Of a stretch of 64,000 nucleotides of DNA, positions 16,258 to 25,019 are shown piece by piece; position 1 is the stretch's first letter, and each line of letters begins with the position of its first letter. Under the pieces are notes generated by a model, which saw only the letters and a program-made list of their open reading frames with translations, searched no databases and had not been told where the DNA came from. Position numbers and translations under genes: made by a program. The stretch is from Paenibacillus sp. FSL R5-0517 (GTDB lineage Bacteria > Bacillota > Bacilli > Paenibacillales > Paenibacillaceae): positions 4,464,001 to 4,528,000 of the forward strand of contig NZ_CP150235.1 of NCBI RefSeq assembly GCF_037974355.1. Reading direction: 5' to 3'.

Positions 16258-16286
16258 ATGTTAGCACTTTAATGCCAAAAAATCAA
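16258..16286 (-). promoter_or_regulatory. sigma-A promoter of the riboflavin operon
   Basis: TTGATT, 17 bases, TAACAT on the minus strand, about 20 bases before the riboswitch begins, so transcription starts right at the RFN element. Confidence 0.75.
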
Positions 16287-16341
16287 TTGTTTTTTGTTCC
16301 TTTTTGTCACATACTAACTTTTAATAAGCTAAGATACAGCA

Positions 16342-16372
16342 AAAAAAACCGCATCTCACTAAGAGACACGAT
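16342..16372 (-). terminator. terminator of the 16432 gene
   Basis: CGTGTCTC-TTAGT-GAGATGCG followed by GTTTTTTTT on the minus strand. The adjacent sequence repeats a TAGATTTTAGATTTTAG-like motif at 16380-16400. Confidence 0.8.
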
Positions 16373-16431
16373 TTTTTAGTTTTTAGATTTTAGATTTTAG
16401 TTTACATCCTTCTCAGTTCCATCACAGCATT

Positions 16432-17745
16432 CTACATATCAGGAAAACACCAACGCACCATATGCTTCAAATCTTTGGCATTGTGAAAGGGCAAGCGGTC
16501 AGGTTCTGGCAGCGGCGAACTGGGAAGCGGAATACCTCTCGCAACTCTTCTGACCCAACTTGTGGAATCGATCGCGATAGCCGAGCATTGCCAGCGTCCA
16601 GTCGTCCTCGGTCGAAACGTTCTCTGCAAATCGGTTTTTCCCGGCATGTCAGGAAAGACACCATCGAGATATTCAACGATAACGCGTTTGTCTCTGACTT
16701 CATGACAGTATACCGTCACCCATACACCTTCCCTGACCCGAACAGCATACACATCTCCAGCTTCTGCCTCCCCTGTGCCTGCATCAGGAGATTTCTTTGG
16801 CACTTTCCCTCGAACACTTCTCATCTTCTCCAATGCTCCCAGGATCGTTTCCTTTACAGATGGACTCTCTTCAGGCTTATCCGCAAGAGATATATTACTC
16901 AGATCAAAATCATGGAATATCTTGTTCAGGTTGTTCTCATTAATTCCGACAGATGAGTCCCACCACGCCAGAGGCGCCTGTACCTCAACCCGCACATTGG
17001 GGCGCGCGTCACGCTGTATGTAAGTCGTGTATTCTGTGATCATTCCGGGATGTTCCGGCGTATCCAGTATGCCAATCAGAGCTAATGTCTCAAGCAAGTC
17101 CCGATAGGCATATTCCTTTTGTGTAGGCAAAAGACGTTCCTTCTTGAGTGCTATTGCTGCTTTGCTGTAGCGTGTTTTTGGAGGTAATTGGCGCAGCACC
17201 GTTAACACCGCACGGAGTGTCCAGTGGTCGTAATCATTAGGTATTGGAAGCTCCTGCGCGGAAGCTAGCTCTCGAAGTGCCAGTACATGTCCAAAGGGAT
17301 CACCATCCAAAGGTGTTCCATTGGTCATGCGCCAATACCATTGCAACGTCGAGTCGGTTGCTTGATCTACGCTTAATCCGCAGATCTGACAAGTACTCGA
17401 AGATGGATGTGGCGTGTGTTCATGGCTTGGCATACCGCTTGCAATAAGCTTGCCCGTAATCAGCGAGCGCCAGATCATGGGTGCTGACCACATCGATGCA
17501 ACAAAGGCCTGTGCTGCTTCATTTATCGTCCATTGATTTGCAAGTTGTTTCAGCTCAGTGATCGTTTCATCATGCCCCGGACGTACAAACCGGTTCGGTT
17601 CATGCCCCGCTGTCTCAAGCGCTTCTAAATCCGGTGTGGATATACTCTGAGAAACATCATGTCGGGATGCCTGTAGTTTTTCGTCCCATCGTGTGGGTCC
17701 GCTATAGACTTGTTTTAACAAACGTAATTGATCCACTGTATTCAA
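16432..17745 (-). CDS. hypothetical protein, possibly with an Imm26-like C-terminal region
   Basis: A 437-residue soluble protein, not confidently recognised. The N-terminal half is helical with one CxxC (STCQICGLSVDQA, near residue 118). A Pro/Lys-rich linker near 310-325 (GKVPKKSPDAGTGEAEAGD) leads to a small beta domain: DVYAVRVREGVWVTVYCHEV and VIVEYLDGVFPDMPGKTDL. The latter pattern (protein made with an aqueous VEYLDG strand) recalls Imm26-type immunity domains, but this is weak. It stands alone between ppiB and the riboflavin riboswitch with its own terminator. No adjacent toxin is seen, so an immunity role is not supported by context. Confidence 0.6.
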   Translation of the reverse strand: MNTVDQLRLLKQVYSGPTRWDEKLQASRHDVSQSISTPDLEALETAGHEPNRFVRPGHDETITELKQLANQWTINEAAQAFVASMWSAPMIWRSLITGKLIASGMPSHEHTPHPSSSTCQICGLSVDQATDSTLQWYWRMTNGTPLDGDPFGHVLALRELASAQELPIPNDYDHWTLRAVLTVLRQLPPKTRYSKAAIALKKERLLPTQKEYAYRDLLETLALIGILDTPEHPGMITEYTTYIQRDARPNVRVEVQAPLAWWDSSVGINENNLNKIFHDFDLSNISLADKPEESPSVKETILGALEKMRSVRGKVPKKSPDAGTGEAEAGDVYAVRVREGVWVTVYCHEVRDKRVIVEYLDGVFPDMPGKTDLQRTFRPRTTGRWQCSAIAIDSTSWVRRVARGIPLPSSPLPEPDRLPFHNAKDLKHMVRWCFPDM

Positions 17746-17850
17746 AGGTTCTTCATCCTCCCTTGTCGCTTCGTCTAACGACAGAATAACCCCATGCCAG
17801 AACTTTCGCCAGATCCATTATGCTCATTTTGCACTATTTCATGATGAAAA

Positions 17851-17882
17851 TAAAAAAAGTGCTTCTATAAAAAGAAGCACTC
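17851..17882 (-). terminator. terminator of ppiB
   Basis: GAGTGCTTCT-TTTTAT-AGAAGCACTTTTTTT on the minus strand. Confidence 0.9.
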
Positions 17883-17919
17883 CGAGTTTAAATCAAGTAA
17901 GTCAACGTTACAAAGCTTA

Positions 17920-18351
17920 TTAAGCTTCTACAACTTCAACAGTCTCCATTTTGTCTTTACCTTCCAAAGCGTCCACGAACTCCATACCTTTGGTTACTTT
18001 ACCAAATACAGTATGTTGTCCATCCAAATGTGGTTGTGGTTGGTAGCAGATGTAGAACTGGCTTCCACCTGTGTTACGGCCAGCATGTGCCATAGCCAGT
18101 GTTCCACGCTCATGTTTGTTCGGGTTGATTTCACAGTTGATTGTGTAACCTGGGCCACCTGCACCAGTACCGTTAGGGCATCCGCCTTGAGCTACGAAGC
18201 CCGGGATAACGCGGTGGAATGTAAGACCATTGTAGAAACCGGAGTTAGCCAGTTTCTCAAAGTTTGCTACTGTGTTGGGAGCTTCTTGATCGAACAGATC
18301 GATCAGAACTTCTCCGCCGTTTGCCAATTTAATTTTCGCTTGTTTCGCCAT
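17920..18351 (-). CDS. ppiB: peptidyl-prolyl cis-trans isomerase, cyclophilin type
   Basis: 143 residues; ATG 18351 (MAKQAKIKLANGGEVLIDLF) follows GAAAGGAG. Cyclophilin active-site blocks are visible: FHRVIPGFVAQGGCPNGTG, MAHAGRNTGGSQFYICYQPQ and LDGQHTVFGKV. It speeds proline isomerisation during protein folding in the cytoplasm; there is no signal peptide. It lies downstream of lysA as in B. subtilis, but with a terminator on each side and so is probably transcribed alone. Confidence 0.95.
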   Translation of the reverse strand: MAKQAKIKLANGGEVLIDLFDQEAPNTVANFEKLANSGFYNGLTFHRVIPGFVAQGGCPNGTGAGGPGYTINCEINPNKHERGTLAMAHAGRNTGGSQFYICYQPQPHLDGQHTVFGKVTKGMEFVDALEGKDKMETVEVVEA

Positions 18352-18502
18352 ATGTAAATGACTCCTTTCGTATTGACCATCGTTAATGGTGCCAAAACGC
18401 ATGACCCTGGGTCAAGCATTACAGCACTTTTCTTAGTGTACACCGAAAATGACTGGATCGCAAAAAAAACGGCAACTTTTTTCACAATTTAGTCCGAATA
18501 CG

Positions 18503-18545
18503 TAAAAAGCAGACGAAAAAGGAAGTTCCCTTTTCATCTGCTTCA
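18503..18545 (-). terminator. terminator of lysA
   Basis: AAGCAGATGAAAAGGGAA pairs with TTCCTTTTTCGTCTGCTT, followed by TTTACG on the minus strand. Confidence 0.85.
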
Positions 18546-18598
18546 ACTATAGAATCTCTATATCCTGAATAATGCAGAAACGCATTATCTTTGACGAA

Positions 18599-19930
18599 TT
18601 AGCGAGTTACTGGCTGTTTGCCAATACGCGCTGGTACCAGGTCATTCTGGATGATATCCTGATACGTCTCACGGCGTACCACGACATCTCCTTGACCGTC
18701 TTTGACAAACACAACAGCTGGGCGACGAATCCGGTTGTAGTTGCTCGCCATGGAGTAGTTATACGCACCTGTGCAAGCTACAGCGAGCAGATCACCACTT
18801 TCCACTTTTGGCAGGTCCAGATCCCAGATCAGCATATCGCCACTCTCACAACATTTACCCGCAACGGATACCGTTTCCTGAGCAGCCTCATTCGCACGAT
18901 TAGCAAGCACAGCTTCGTACTTGGATTCATACAAAGCAGGACGAGGGTTATCGGTCATACCACCGTCAACAGCAACGTATTTACGCACGCCCGGAATGTC
19001 TTTGCTTGTTCCAACGGTATACAGCGTTGTTCCCGCTTCACCCACGATGCTACGGCCTGGTTCAACCCAGATCTCAGGTACGGCATAGCCAATTTGGGCA
19101 AAATGATTTTTAACTGCGTCTGTAATAGCCTTCACGTATTGCGCAACTTCAAGCGGTGTATCTCCGTCGATATAACGGATTCCGAATCCACCACCAAGGT
19201 TAACCACTTTGAAAGCAACGTTAAGACGTTCATATACGCTTGCTGCAAATTCAGCAACACGTTGAACAGCCATCTGGAAGCCTTCAACTTCGAAGATCTG
19301 GGAACCGATGTGGGAATGCACACCGAGCAATACCAGGTTAGACTGCTTGGAAGCCAGTTCAATCGCTTCAAATGCTGTACCATTGCCGATATCGAATCCA
19401 AATTTGGAATCCGTTTGACCAGTGGAAATATATTCATGCGTATGGGCCTCAACACCAGGCGTCACACGAAGCAAAATGTTTACTTTACGATTTTTGTCCG
19501 CAGCTACAGCCTGCAACAGATGCAATTCATTGAAGTTATCAACAACAAAGCATCCAATCTCTGCATCAAGAGCCATTTCGATTTCTTCCAGCGTTTTGTT
19601 GTTACCATGGAAATGAATGCGCTCAGCCGGGAATCCTGCTTGCAGTGCAGTGAACAGTTCACCATCAGATACAACATCCAGGGAAAGTCCTTCTTCAGCT
19701 GCAAGTGCACACATCGCCATTACACAGAATGCTTTACTTGCATATGCAACCTGGAAACCCAAGCCGGAAGCGCGGAATGCTTCCATGTACTCTCTGCAAC
19801 GCTCGCGAACCAATTGCTCGTCCACAACATACAGGGGAGTTCCAAATTGTTCTTTCAGATCTGTTGCATCCACTCCGCCAATCTCCAGATGCCCTTGCGC
19901 ATTTATTTTACTTGTACCATGTAAATACAT
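18599..19930 (-). CDS. lysA: diaminopimelate decarboxylase
   Basis: 443 residues from ATG 19930 (MYLHGTSKINAQGHLEIGGV), chosen because GTGAGGA sits correctly before it; the ATG nine bases earlier overlaps that site. It converts meso-diaminopimelate to lysine with PLP. The PLP lysine is in VAYASKAFCVMAM, the phosphate loop in VNLGGGFGIRY, and the C-terminal active site in AGKCCESGDMLIWD and YNYSMASNYNR. It follows spoVAF, the gene order of B. subtilis. No lysine riboswitch is seen upstream, only a TATACTGG/CCAGTATA hairpin at about 19955-20000. Confidence 0.97.
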   Translation of the reverse strand: MYLHGTSKINAQGHLEIGGVDATDLKEQFGTPLYVVDEQLVRERCREYMEAFRASGLGFQVAYASKAFCVMAMCALAAEEGLSLDVVSDGELFTALQAGFPAERIHFHGNNKTLEEIEMALDAEIGCFVVDNFNELHLLQAVAADKNRKVNILLRVTPGVEAHTHEYISTGQTDSKFGFDIGNGTAFEAIELASKQSNLVLLGVHSHIGSQIFEVEGFQMAVQRVAEFAASVYERLNVAFKVVNLGGGFGIRYIDGDTPLEVAQYVKAITDAVKNHFAQIGYAVPEIWVEPGRSIVGEAGTTLYTVGTSKDIPGVRKYVAVDGGMTDNPRPALYESKYEAVLANRANEAAQETVSVAGKCCESGDMLIWDLDLPKVESGDLLAVACTGAYNYSMASNYNRIRRPAVVFVKDGQGDVVVRRETYQDIIQNDLVPARIGKQPVTR

Positions 19931-20034
19931 AATCTGCATTCCTCACTTTTTTGTATACTGGAACAGTTGCTATTCCAATGATTTTACACCAGTATATCAA
20001 ATTAGGCGGCGAGATGAATGGATTTTTCGGAAGA

Positions 20035-21702
20035 TCATTTGTGTTTTTTACTTTTTCGCAGTTCACCGTCCGGATCATCGGACATTTTGGTGTTGTCACG
20101 GGTTTTGTTGAATGATGGACGTTTTTTATTTTCCAGTAAAGGTAGCCGGAATAAAAAGTTGCCCAAGGCCTTTGCATTAAACGGTATAAAAGGCCATAGA
20201 TACGAAGAATTATACGACCGGTGAACGGTGAGTGCCAATATGAGCAATGTACAGCCAACAACCAATCCCGGAACTTTGAATATCGCTACTGCTATGAGTA
20301 AAAACAGTCTGACTAACCTGTTGGCAAGTCCCAACTCGTAACTTGGTGTGGCAAACATTCCAATGGCTGCAATGGCCATATAGAGTACAACCTCATTAAC
20401 AAAGTATCCCGTTTTCACGGCGATATCTCCAACGAGAATGGCCGCGATTAAACCCATGGCCGATGCCAGAGGTGTAGGCGTATGAACTGCAGCCATCCGC
20501 AATAGATCGACACCAAGCTCTATGAGAAGAAACTGCAAAATCAGAGGCAACTTCACATTTTCCTGTGGACCAATGAAGTCCAGCCCCATCGGTTTGAGCG
20601 AAGGTTCTATTACCATGAGAAGCCATAGGGGCAGCAAAAACAGCGATATGAGAATCCCTGCAAAACGAACCCATCGTAAATACGTCCCCATCAATGCCGT
20701 CTGTCTATTTTCCTCTGCATGTTCACACAGGTCGAAGAACGTCGTTGGCAAAATCATTACACTGGGAGAAGTATCAACGAAAATGACGACTCTGCCCTCC
20801 AGCAGATGGGATGCTGTTACATCCGGCCGCTCCGAATATCGAACGAGCGGGAATGGATTCCATCCCTTGTTGATAATCGCTTCCTCCAGCTGTTTATCTG
20901 CGGCGGGAATACCATCGATATCCACCCGCTGAATTTTCTCACGGACTGAGTCCACCTGCACTTTATCCACAATATCGTCAATGTATACCACGCAGACATC
21001 GGTTTGTGTTCTCCGCCCCACCTGCATGATCTCAAACTTAAGTCCAGGGTCGCGTATTCTGCGGCGCACCAAGGTTACGTTAGTCAGGAGGGTTTCCGTA
21101 AAGCCATCTCTGGAACCTCGGACTACCCTTTCCAATGAAGGTTCTTCTGGTGAACGAACCGGGTAACTCCGGGTATCCATTACTAGGACCGAGCGATCCC
21201 CTTCAACGAACAATGCACTCATACCTGTAAGAACCTTGTTAATGACCGCACTCATCTTCTCGACTTTTTCCACCTGTATATGGGGAATGTAACAGTCGAA
21301 ATAAGATTTTAGTGCGTGCTCGGATACCTGATCAGGCGTGAGATAGGTTAACCTTTTTAATACTTCCAGTAGGATCTCATCCTTGGCAAAACCCGTCAAA
21401 AGAAGCAATCCCACATGTTTGCCACCCAGCACCATCTCTCTCATATCCACATCAAAGGATTCCCCAAGTCCGAGAACTTGCTTGAGCGTATTTTTGTTTT
21501 CACTCATCCGAGGGGAAATATCATCATTTTCCTGCCAATACTGTACGGATTCCTCAATACTGTCGGACATCTCATTTTGTTTTTTCTTATTGTACGCTTT
21601 CTCCTCTTCTTCCTTCTGAATCTCATATGCAGACTTGTGCAGCATCTCTTCCGTTATACCTTCACTATGTTCCTGGCCTGTGTGCTCCGTTCGTTCATCC
21701 AT
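20035..21702 (-). CDS. spoVAF: stage V sporulation protein AF (GerA-family)
   Basis: 555 residues from ATG 21702 (MDERTEHTGQ...), with TAGGAGGATGG upstream. An N-terminal charged region (EEEEKAYNKKKQNEM) is followed by a GerA-type soluble domain (YIPHIQVEKVEKMSAVINKV, SLERVVRGSRDGFTETL) and about five membrane segments after residue 310, including ILISLFLLPLWLLMVIEPSL. SpoVAF is a forespore membrane protein related to germinant receptor A subunits and linked to dipicolinate channel function. It lies between spoVAB and lysA; the usual spoVAC, spoVAD and spoVAE genes are not between spoVAB and it. Confidence 0.92.
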   Translation of the reverse strand: MDERTEHTGQEHSEGITEEMLHKSAYEIQKEEEEKAYNKKKQNEMSDSIEESVQYWQENDDISPRMSENKNTLKQVLGLGESFDVDMREMVLGGKHVGLLLLTGFAKDEILLEVLKRLTYLTPDQVSEHALKSYFDCYIPHIQVEKVEKMSAVINKVLTGMSALFVEGDRSVLVMDTRSYPVRSPEEPSLERVVRGSRDGFTETLLTNVTLVRRRIRDPGLKFEIMQVGRRTQTDVCVVYIDDIVDKVQVDSVREKIQRVDIDGIPAADKQLEEAIINKGWNPFPLVRYSERPDVTASHLLEGRVVIFVDTSPSVMILPTTFFDLCEHAEENRQTALMGTYLRWVRFAGILISLFLLPLWLLMVIEPSLKPMGLDFIGPQENVKLPLILQFLLIELGVDLLRMAAVHTPTPLASAMGLIAAILVGDIAVKTGYFVNEVVLYMAIAAIGMFATPSYELGLANRLVRLFLLIAVAIFKVPGLVVGCTLLILALTVHRSYNSSYLWPFIPFNAKALGNFLFRLPLLENKKRPSFNKTRDNTKMSDDPDGELRKSKKHK

Positions 21703-21726
21703 CTTCCATCCTCCTATGGCCACCAG

Positions 21727-22149
21727 TTACCGTTGATATATAAAGAAATCAAACAGGGAACCTGTCATTTTACCCAAAATCATAGCGAGCAGTAATCCAA
21801 ACAAATAAGGTTTCATGCCTAATCGTTTAGCTAGCACGGGCAGTACATTAAGCACCTCGGTGAGTGCTGCGGCGAGCAGACCGATGAACACACCACAGAA
21901 CAACCCTACGATCGGGCTAAGCAGCAGCACCCCATGCATTTTCCAATGCCAGAAGTCCGCCACCGTTCCGAGCAGTGAACCACCGATTAGCGCCCCTTCG
22001 TACCAGTGAGTCTTGTCATACGTTTGCGTAAGTTGAGCCAACCTGGGAATCATATCGAGCACCAGAATAAGCGCAATTACGCCGCTTCCTACGGCAATTC
22101 CTCCCGCAATACCCAATACAATGCTGATTGCTCCATTAAGAACGCTCAT
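21727..22149 (-). CDS. spoVAB: stage V sporulation protein AB
   Basis: About 140 residues with four membrane helices (AISIVLGIAGGIAVGSGVIA, and further segments near 52-72, 75-95 and 118-135). The sequence LVLDMIPRLAQLTQT matches the SpoVAB pattern. The start is ATG 22149 or the ATG six bases earlier at 22155; both can use GGGAG. It overlaps the end of spoVAA. SpoVA proteins move dipicolinic acid into the forespore and release it at germination. Confidence 0.9.
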   Translation of the reverse strand: MSVLNGAISIVLGIAGGIAVGSGVIALILVLDMIPRLAQLTQTYDKTHWYEGALIGGSLLGTVADFWHWKMHGVLLLSPIVGLFCGVFIGLLAAALTEVLNVLPVLAKRLGMKPYLFGLLLAMILGKMTGSLFDFFIYQR

Positions 22150-22792
22150 CCGCATTCATCTCCCTGCGTTCCTGCTCATGCATCCGTTCGCTTTCCTCGA
22201 TGACCACATATTGATCTACATTTTGCTGGTATAGGAACATCTCCACTTCCAGCGGGGTAGGCTCCTCATTCCACTTTTTCTTGAACAAGTGATTAAAAAA
22301 TACTGCCATTCCGAATCCAATGCCAATCGAATATGCCACTTGGAACAGGTAGGGATGTTCGTCCCGATGCCCAGTGAGCATCTCCACAATTCGAATCTGA
22401 ACTTCCTGCATGTTCACATCGGCATGAAAATTCATTATGGTTAAGGCTGATCCGAAGAAAAGCAGTAGCCACACCAAAATAAACAGAGACTTGGAAGGTT
22501 GACCATTTCCCGCGATGACTTCAACCAACGTATGACCTGATCCCATCAGTTCAACACTGACCTCCGGCAAGATGTGCCGAATTCGGGGAATAATCTGTAA
22601 TATATCAATGAGGATCAGATTGCCATCCTCCGGTCCAGGACGTAAAAGTTCAAGCTCCAGTAGCCTGCTCTCCTGATTTTCAGAAGTGGTCAGTACATGT
22701 GCAATGTCTCCAAGCTTGACTGCCCTGCCCCTCTGGATGCGAATGCGGCTGCGCAGTCGAACGTAGACCATTGGAGTGGGCGTCTGAGACAT
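22136..22792 (-). CDS. spoVAA: stage V sporulation protein AA
   Basis: 218 residues from ATG 22792 (MSQTPTPMVYVRLRSRIRIQ) with AAAGGAG eight bases upstream. The N-terminal domain is soluble and beta-rich (RGRAVKLGDIAHVLTTSENQ), followed by two membrane helices (SLFILVWLLLFFGSALTIMN and one near 155-175) and a short charged tail. It is the first gene of a spoVAA-spoVAB-spoVAF unit. It is separated from sigF by a gap with a repeat and a lipoprotein gene, whereas in B. subtilis it follows sigF directly. Confidence 0.92.
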   Translation of the reverse strand: MSQTPTPMVYVRLRSRIRIQRGRAVKLGDIAHVLTTSENQESRLLELELLRPGPEDGNLILIDILQIIPRIRHILPEVSVELMGSGHTLVEVIAGNGQPSKSLFILVWLLLFFGSALTIMNFHADVNMQEVQIRIVEMLTGHRDEHPYLFQVAYSIGIGFGMAVFFNHLFKKKWNEEPTPLEVEMFLYQQNVDQYVVIEESERMHEQERREMNADERS

Positions 22793-22933
22793 CCATAACA
22801 CTCCTTTGCTGCGTAATTTAGGTTAGTATTTGAAGAATGTGCAAATTTATTACAAACGGGTTGGAAAAAGATCGGGAGGTGGGTGCGGGCGCTGCGGGAT
22901 AGATCGGTCATTGATCGCTGTTGCTCGGGGGAG

Positions 22934-23085
22934 GATACACGCAGACACTCCGACGGCAGACCAACCTTCTGATCGCTGTTGTCTCCAAATTCTTCTGATT
23001 GATTTCTAAGTGTTAGAAATTTGGAGACAAAGGCGAACGCTTCGCTTCTTCAGGTCTAATCTGCCGCCTGCGTTGCTTGTGTATC
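22934..23085. repeat. structured palindromic repeat, copy B
   Basis: The same design as the 10327-10511 element. Outer arms are GATACAC 22934-22940 with GTGTATC 23079-23085, middle arms CGGCAGA 22954-22960 with TCTGCCG 23060-23066, and inner arms GTCTCCAAATT 22981-22991 with AAATTTGGAGAC 23017-23028. The single-stranded text ACCTTCTGATCGCTGTT before the inner arm matches ACCTTCCGATTGCTGTT in copy A, while the arms themselves differ. The rest of the 22793-23292 gap shows no gene; 22870-22930 is GC-rich. Confidence 0.65.
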
Positions 23086-23292
23086 ATTAGGCAAGCCCTC
23101 ACGCTTCGCTCCTTTTGACCGATCCCATCCCTCCGCTGCCCATCGTCCTCCCGTTTCCAAATGGTTGAAATAAATATGCTGGGGAGGTGCATGGAGGAAT
23201 TGAAAGAGGAGCTTTGCGGTTATTTTGTTCAATACAATGACGCTAATGGTAGTGATAGATTGCTAAGTAACTATTTTTAAGGAGGAAAATTC

Positions 23293-23670
23293 ATGAAGTA
23301 TATCATACTGGTTTTTATGATAGCTATTATTGCAGGATGTGGTGAAAAAATTGACGCAGACCAGATGACGAGTACTAGCGATATTTTAGCAAATGAAATG
23401 ATTCAAACTGATCCAACTGCAGATCTCTTTTTACTCAAAGATCGAGTGTATGTAAGAAAAGAGGAAATCAAAAATATCGACCAATTCGGTGAAAAGTTAG
23501 GGACAATTAAATACAGATATATAGAAGAGGAAAAATTTAAGGATTTGATGTCTACGCAACTTCCCGTGGGTACAGAAATTTATCAATTCAAAAATGAAAA
23601 ATCGATAGATCAGGTGATTGTTAAGGAAAATGAAAAACTAATAATCTACCAATCATTAGCTGAAGGATAA
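23293..23670 (+). CDS. small lipoprotein of unknown function
   Basis: 125 residues. A short signal peptide ends in the lipobox IIAGC (Cys15), so the mature protein should be tethered to the outer face of the membrane. The ATG follows TAAGGAGG. The mature part is charged with a mixed helix and strand pattern (LLKDRVYVRKEEIKNIDQFG, VGTEIYQFKNEKSIDQVIVK). It is AT-rich compared with its neighbours and breaks the usual spoVAA-sigF order, so it is probably a later insertion. No family is recognised. Confidence 0.7.
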   Translation: MKYIILVFMIAIIAGCGEKIDADQMTSTSDILANEMIQTDPTADLFLLKDRVYVRKEEIKNIDQFGEKLGTIKYRYIEEEKFKDLMSTQLPVGTEIYQFKNEKSIDQVIVKENEKLIIYQSLAEG

Positions 23671-23697
23671 TCATAATCCATTGGATGCACAGCCTAA

Positions 23698-23753
23698 CAA
23701 CAAATAACCTCCCTCGCCATAATGCGCGATAGAAGGTTGTTAGTTGTCGTATA
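23698..23753 (-). other. inverted repeat after sigF
   Basis: AACAAATAACCT pairs imperfectly with AGGTTGTTAGTT around an inner TCGC/GCGA stem, between the lipoprotein stop and the sigF stop. No strong T run on either side, so terminator function for sigF is uncertain. Confidence 0.35.
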
Positions 23754-23793
23754 TTGGTGCATAACCGCCAATATTGTTGTTGCAATCCCCGAA

Positions 23794-24549
23794 TCACTGC
23801 GCGATCTGGTCGCGGATGGATTGCAGTATTTTTTTCTCCAGACGGGATACCTGCACCTGAGATATACCCAGCCTGCTGGCAACCTCGGACTGCGTCTGAT
23901 CCCGGTAATACCGGAGATAGACGATTAAACGCTCCCGCTCGCTGAGACCACCGATGGCTTCGTTCAGCGCCAGTTTGTCAAACCAACGTTCCTGAGACTC
24001 GTCGGCAATCTGGTCCATTAATGTAATGGGATCACCGTCATTCTCAAATACCGTCTCATGGATAGAGGTCGGCGGTTTGTTGGCTTCCTGGGCAAATACG
24101 ACTTCCTCCGGGGTTACTCCCAACTCTGCGGCAACTTCCTTAATCGTTGGCAGTCGATCCAGGTGTTTGGACAGTTCGTCCCTTTTTTTGCGGACTTTAT
24201 TCGCCATCTCTTTCAGTGAACGACTGACCTTCAGGGTACCATCATCTCGCAGGAATCGCTGGATTTCTCCGATGATCATCGGTACCGCGTAGGTTGAGAA
24301 CTTCACGTCATAACTGAGATCAAATTTGTCTACTGACTTGAGCAGACCGATACAACCAATCTGGAACAGATCTTCCGGATCATATCCCCTGTTCATAAAA
24401 CGCTGTACGACGGACCAGACGAGTCTGATGTTGCAGTTCACCAGCGTATCCCGCGAAACATGGTCACCCGACTGACTGAGCGCAATCAGCCGTTTGACCT
24501 CGGCATCGTCCAAATAGGTCTGTGAAGATGGTTTCACTTCAGCATCCAT
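23794..24549 (-). CDS. sigF: RNA polymerase sigma-F factor
   Basis: 251 residues, full length. Region 2 contains NIRLVWSVVQRFMNRGYDPE and LFQIGCIGLLKSVDKFDL, and region 4 contains LSERERLIVYLRYYRDQTQS followed by a helix-turn-helix (EVASRLGISQVQVSRLEKKI). Sigma-F drives the first forespore-specific transcription and is held inactive by SpoIIAB until septation. It is the third gene of spoIIAA-spoIIAB-sigF. Confidence 0.97.
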   Translation of the reverse strand: MDAEVKPSSQTYLDDAEVKRLIALSQSGDHVSRDTLVNCNIRLVWSVVQRFMNRGYDPEDLFQIGCIGLLKSVDKFDLSYDVKFSTYAVPMIIGEIQRFLRDDGTLKVSRSLKEMANKVRKKRDELSKHLDRLPTIKEVAAELGVTPEEVVFAQEANKPPTSIHETVFENDGDPITLMDQIADESQERWFDKLALNEAIGGLSERERLIVYLRYYRDQTQSEVASRLGISQVQVSRLEKKILQSIRDQIAQ

Positions 24550-24563
24550 AAGAACACCAACCC

Positions 24564-25019
24564 CTAATTATACAATGCTTTCTTGGATTCAATCCTTTTT
24601 TTCATCTTGATGGAGGTGCCTCTGCCGGGCTCACTGCTGACTTCGAATTCATCCATAAAGTTTTCCATAATGGTGAAGCCCATGCCCGACCGCTCAAGTT
24701 CGGGTTTGGACGTATATAACGGCTGCTTGGCTAGTTCAAGATCTTCGATACCTTCACCGCGGTCTTCCACAATAATCGTGATCATGTCTTCCCGAATCTC
24801 GGCCTGGATAGAGACAACACCTTCAGAGTTGTTGTTGTATCCATGGATGATGCTGTTGGTCACGGCTTCCGAAATGACCGTCTTCAGGTCACTGAGCTCG
24901 TCCATTGTTGGATCAAGCTGGGAGATAAATGCAGCAACGGTTACCCGTGCAAACGATTCATTCTCTGACTTGGCCGCGAATTGCAGATTCATGAAATTTG
25001 TCCCTGTTCCTTCATTCAT
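24564..25019 (-). CDS. spoIIAB: anti-sigma-F factor / serine kinase SpoIIAB
   Basis: 151 residues from ATG 25019, which overlaps the spoIIAA stop as ATGA and has GGAGGTCGTCTC upstream. An internal ATG at 24992 gives the more usual family start (MNLQFAAKSENESFARV). GHKL kinase motifs are clear: N box EAVTNSIIHGYNNN, G1 VEDRGEGIEDL and G2 ERSGMGFTIMENFMDEF. It binds sigma-F or phosphorylates SpoIIAA depending on nucleotide state. Confidence 0.97.
   Translation of the reverse strand: MNEGTGTNFMNLQFAAKSENESFARVTVAAFISQLDPTMDELSDLKTVISEAVTNSIIHGYNNNSEGVVSIQAEIREDMITIIVEDRGEGIEDLELAKQPLYTSKPELERSGMGFTIMENFMDEFEVSSEPGRGTSIKMKKRIESKKALYN

Noticed and set aside
18572..19924. A long open frame (450 codons) antisense to lysA
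   Set aside because: It mirrors lysA exactly, has no ribosome binding site and its Cys/Phe/His-rich translation looks like no protein; codon bias of lysA explains it.
19951..20001. A possible lysine riboswitch upstream of lysA
   Set aside because: Only a short TATACTGG/CCAGTATA hairpin is present; none of the lysine riboswitch core sequence is seen.
22690..22911. An open frame overlapping the spoVAA start
   Set aside because: It lies in another frame of spoVAA with no start signal.
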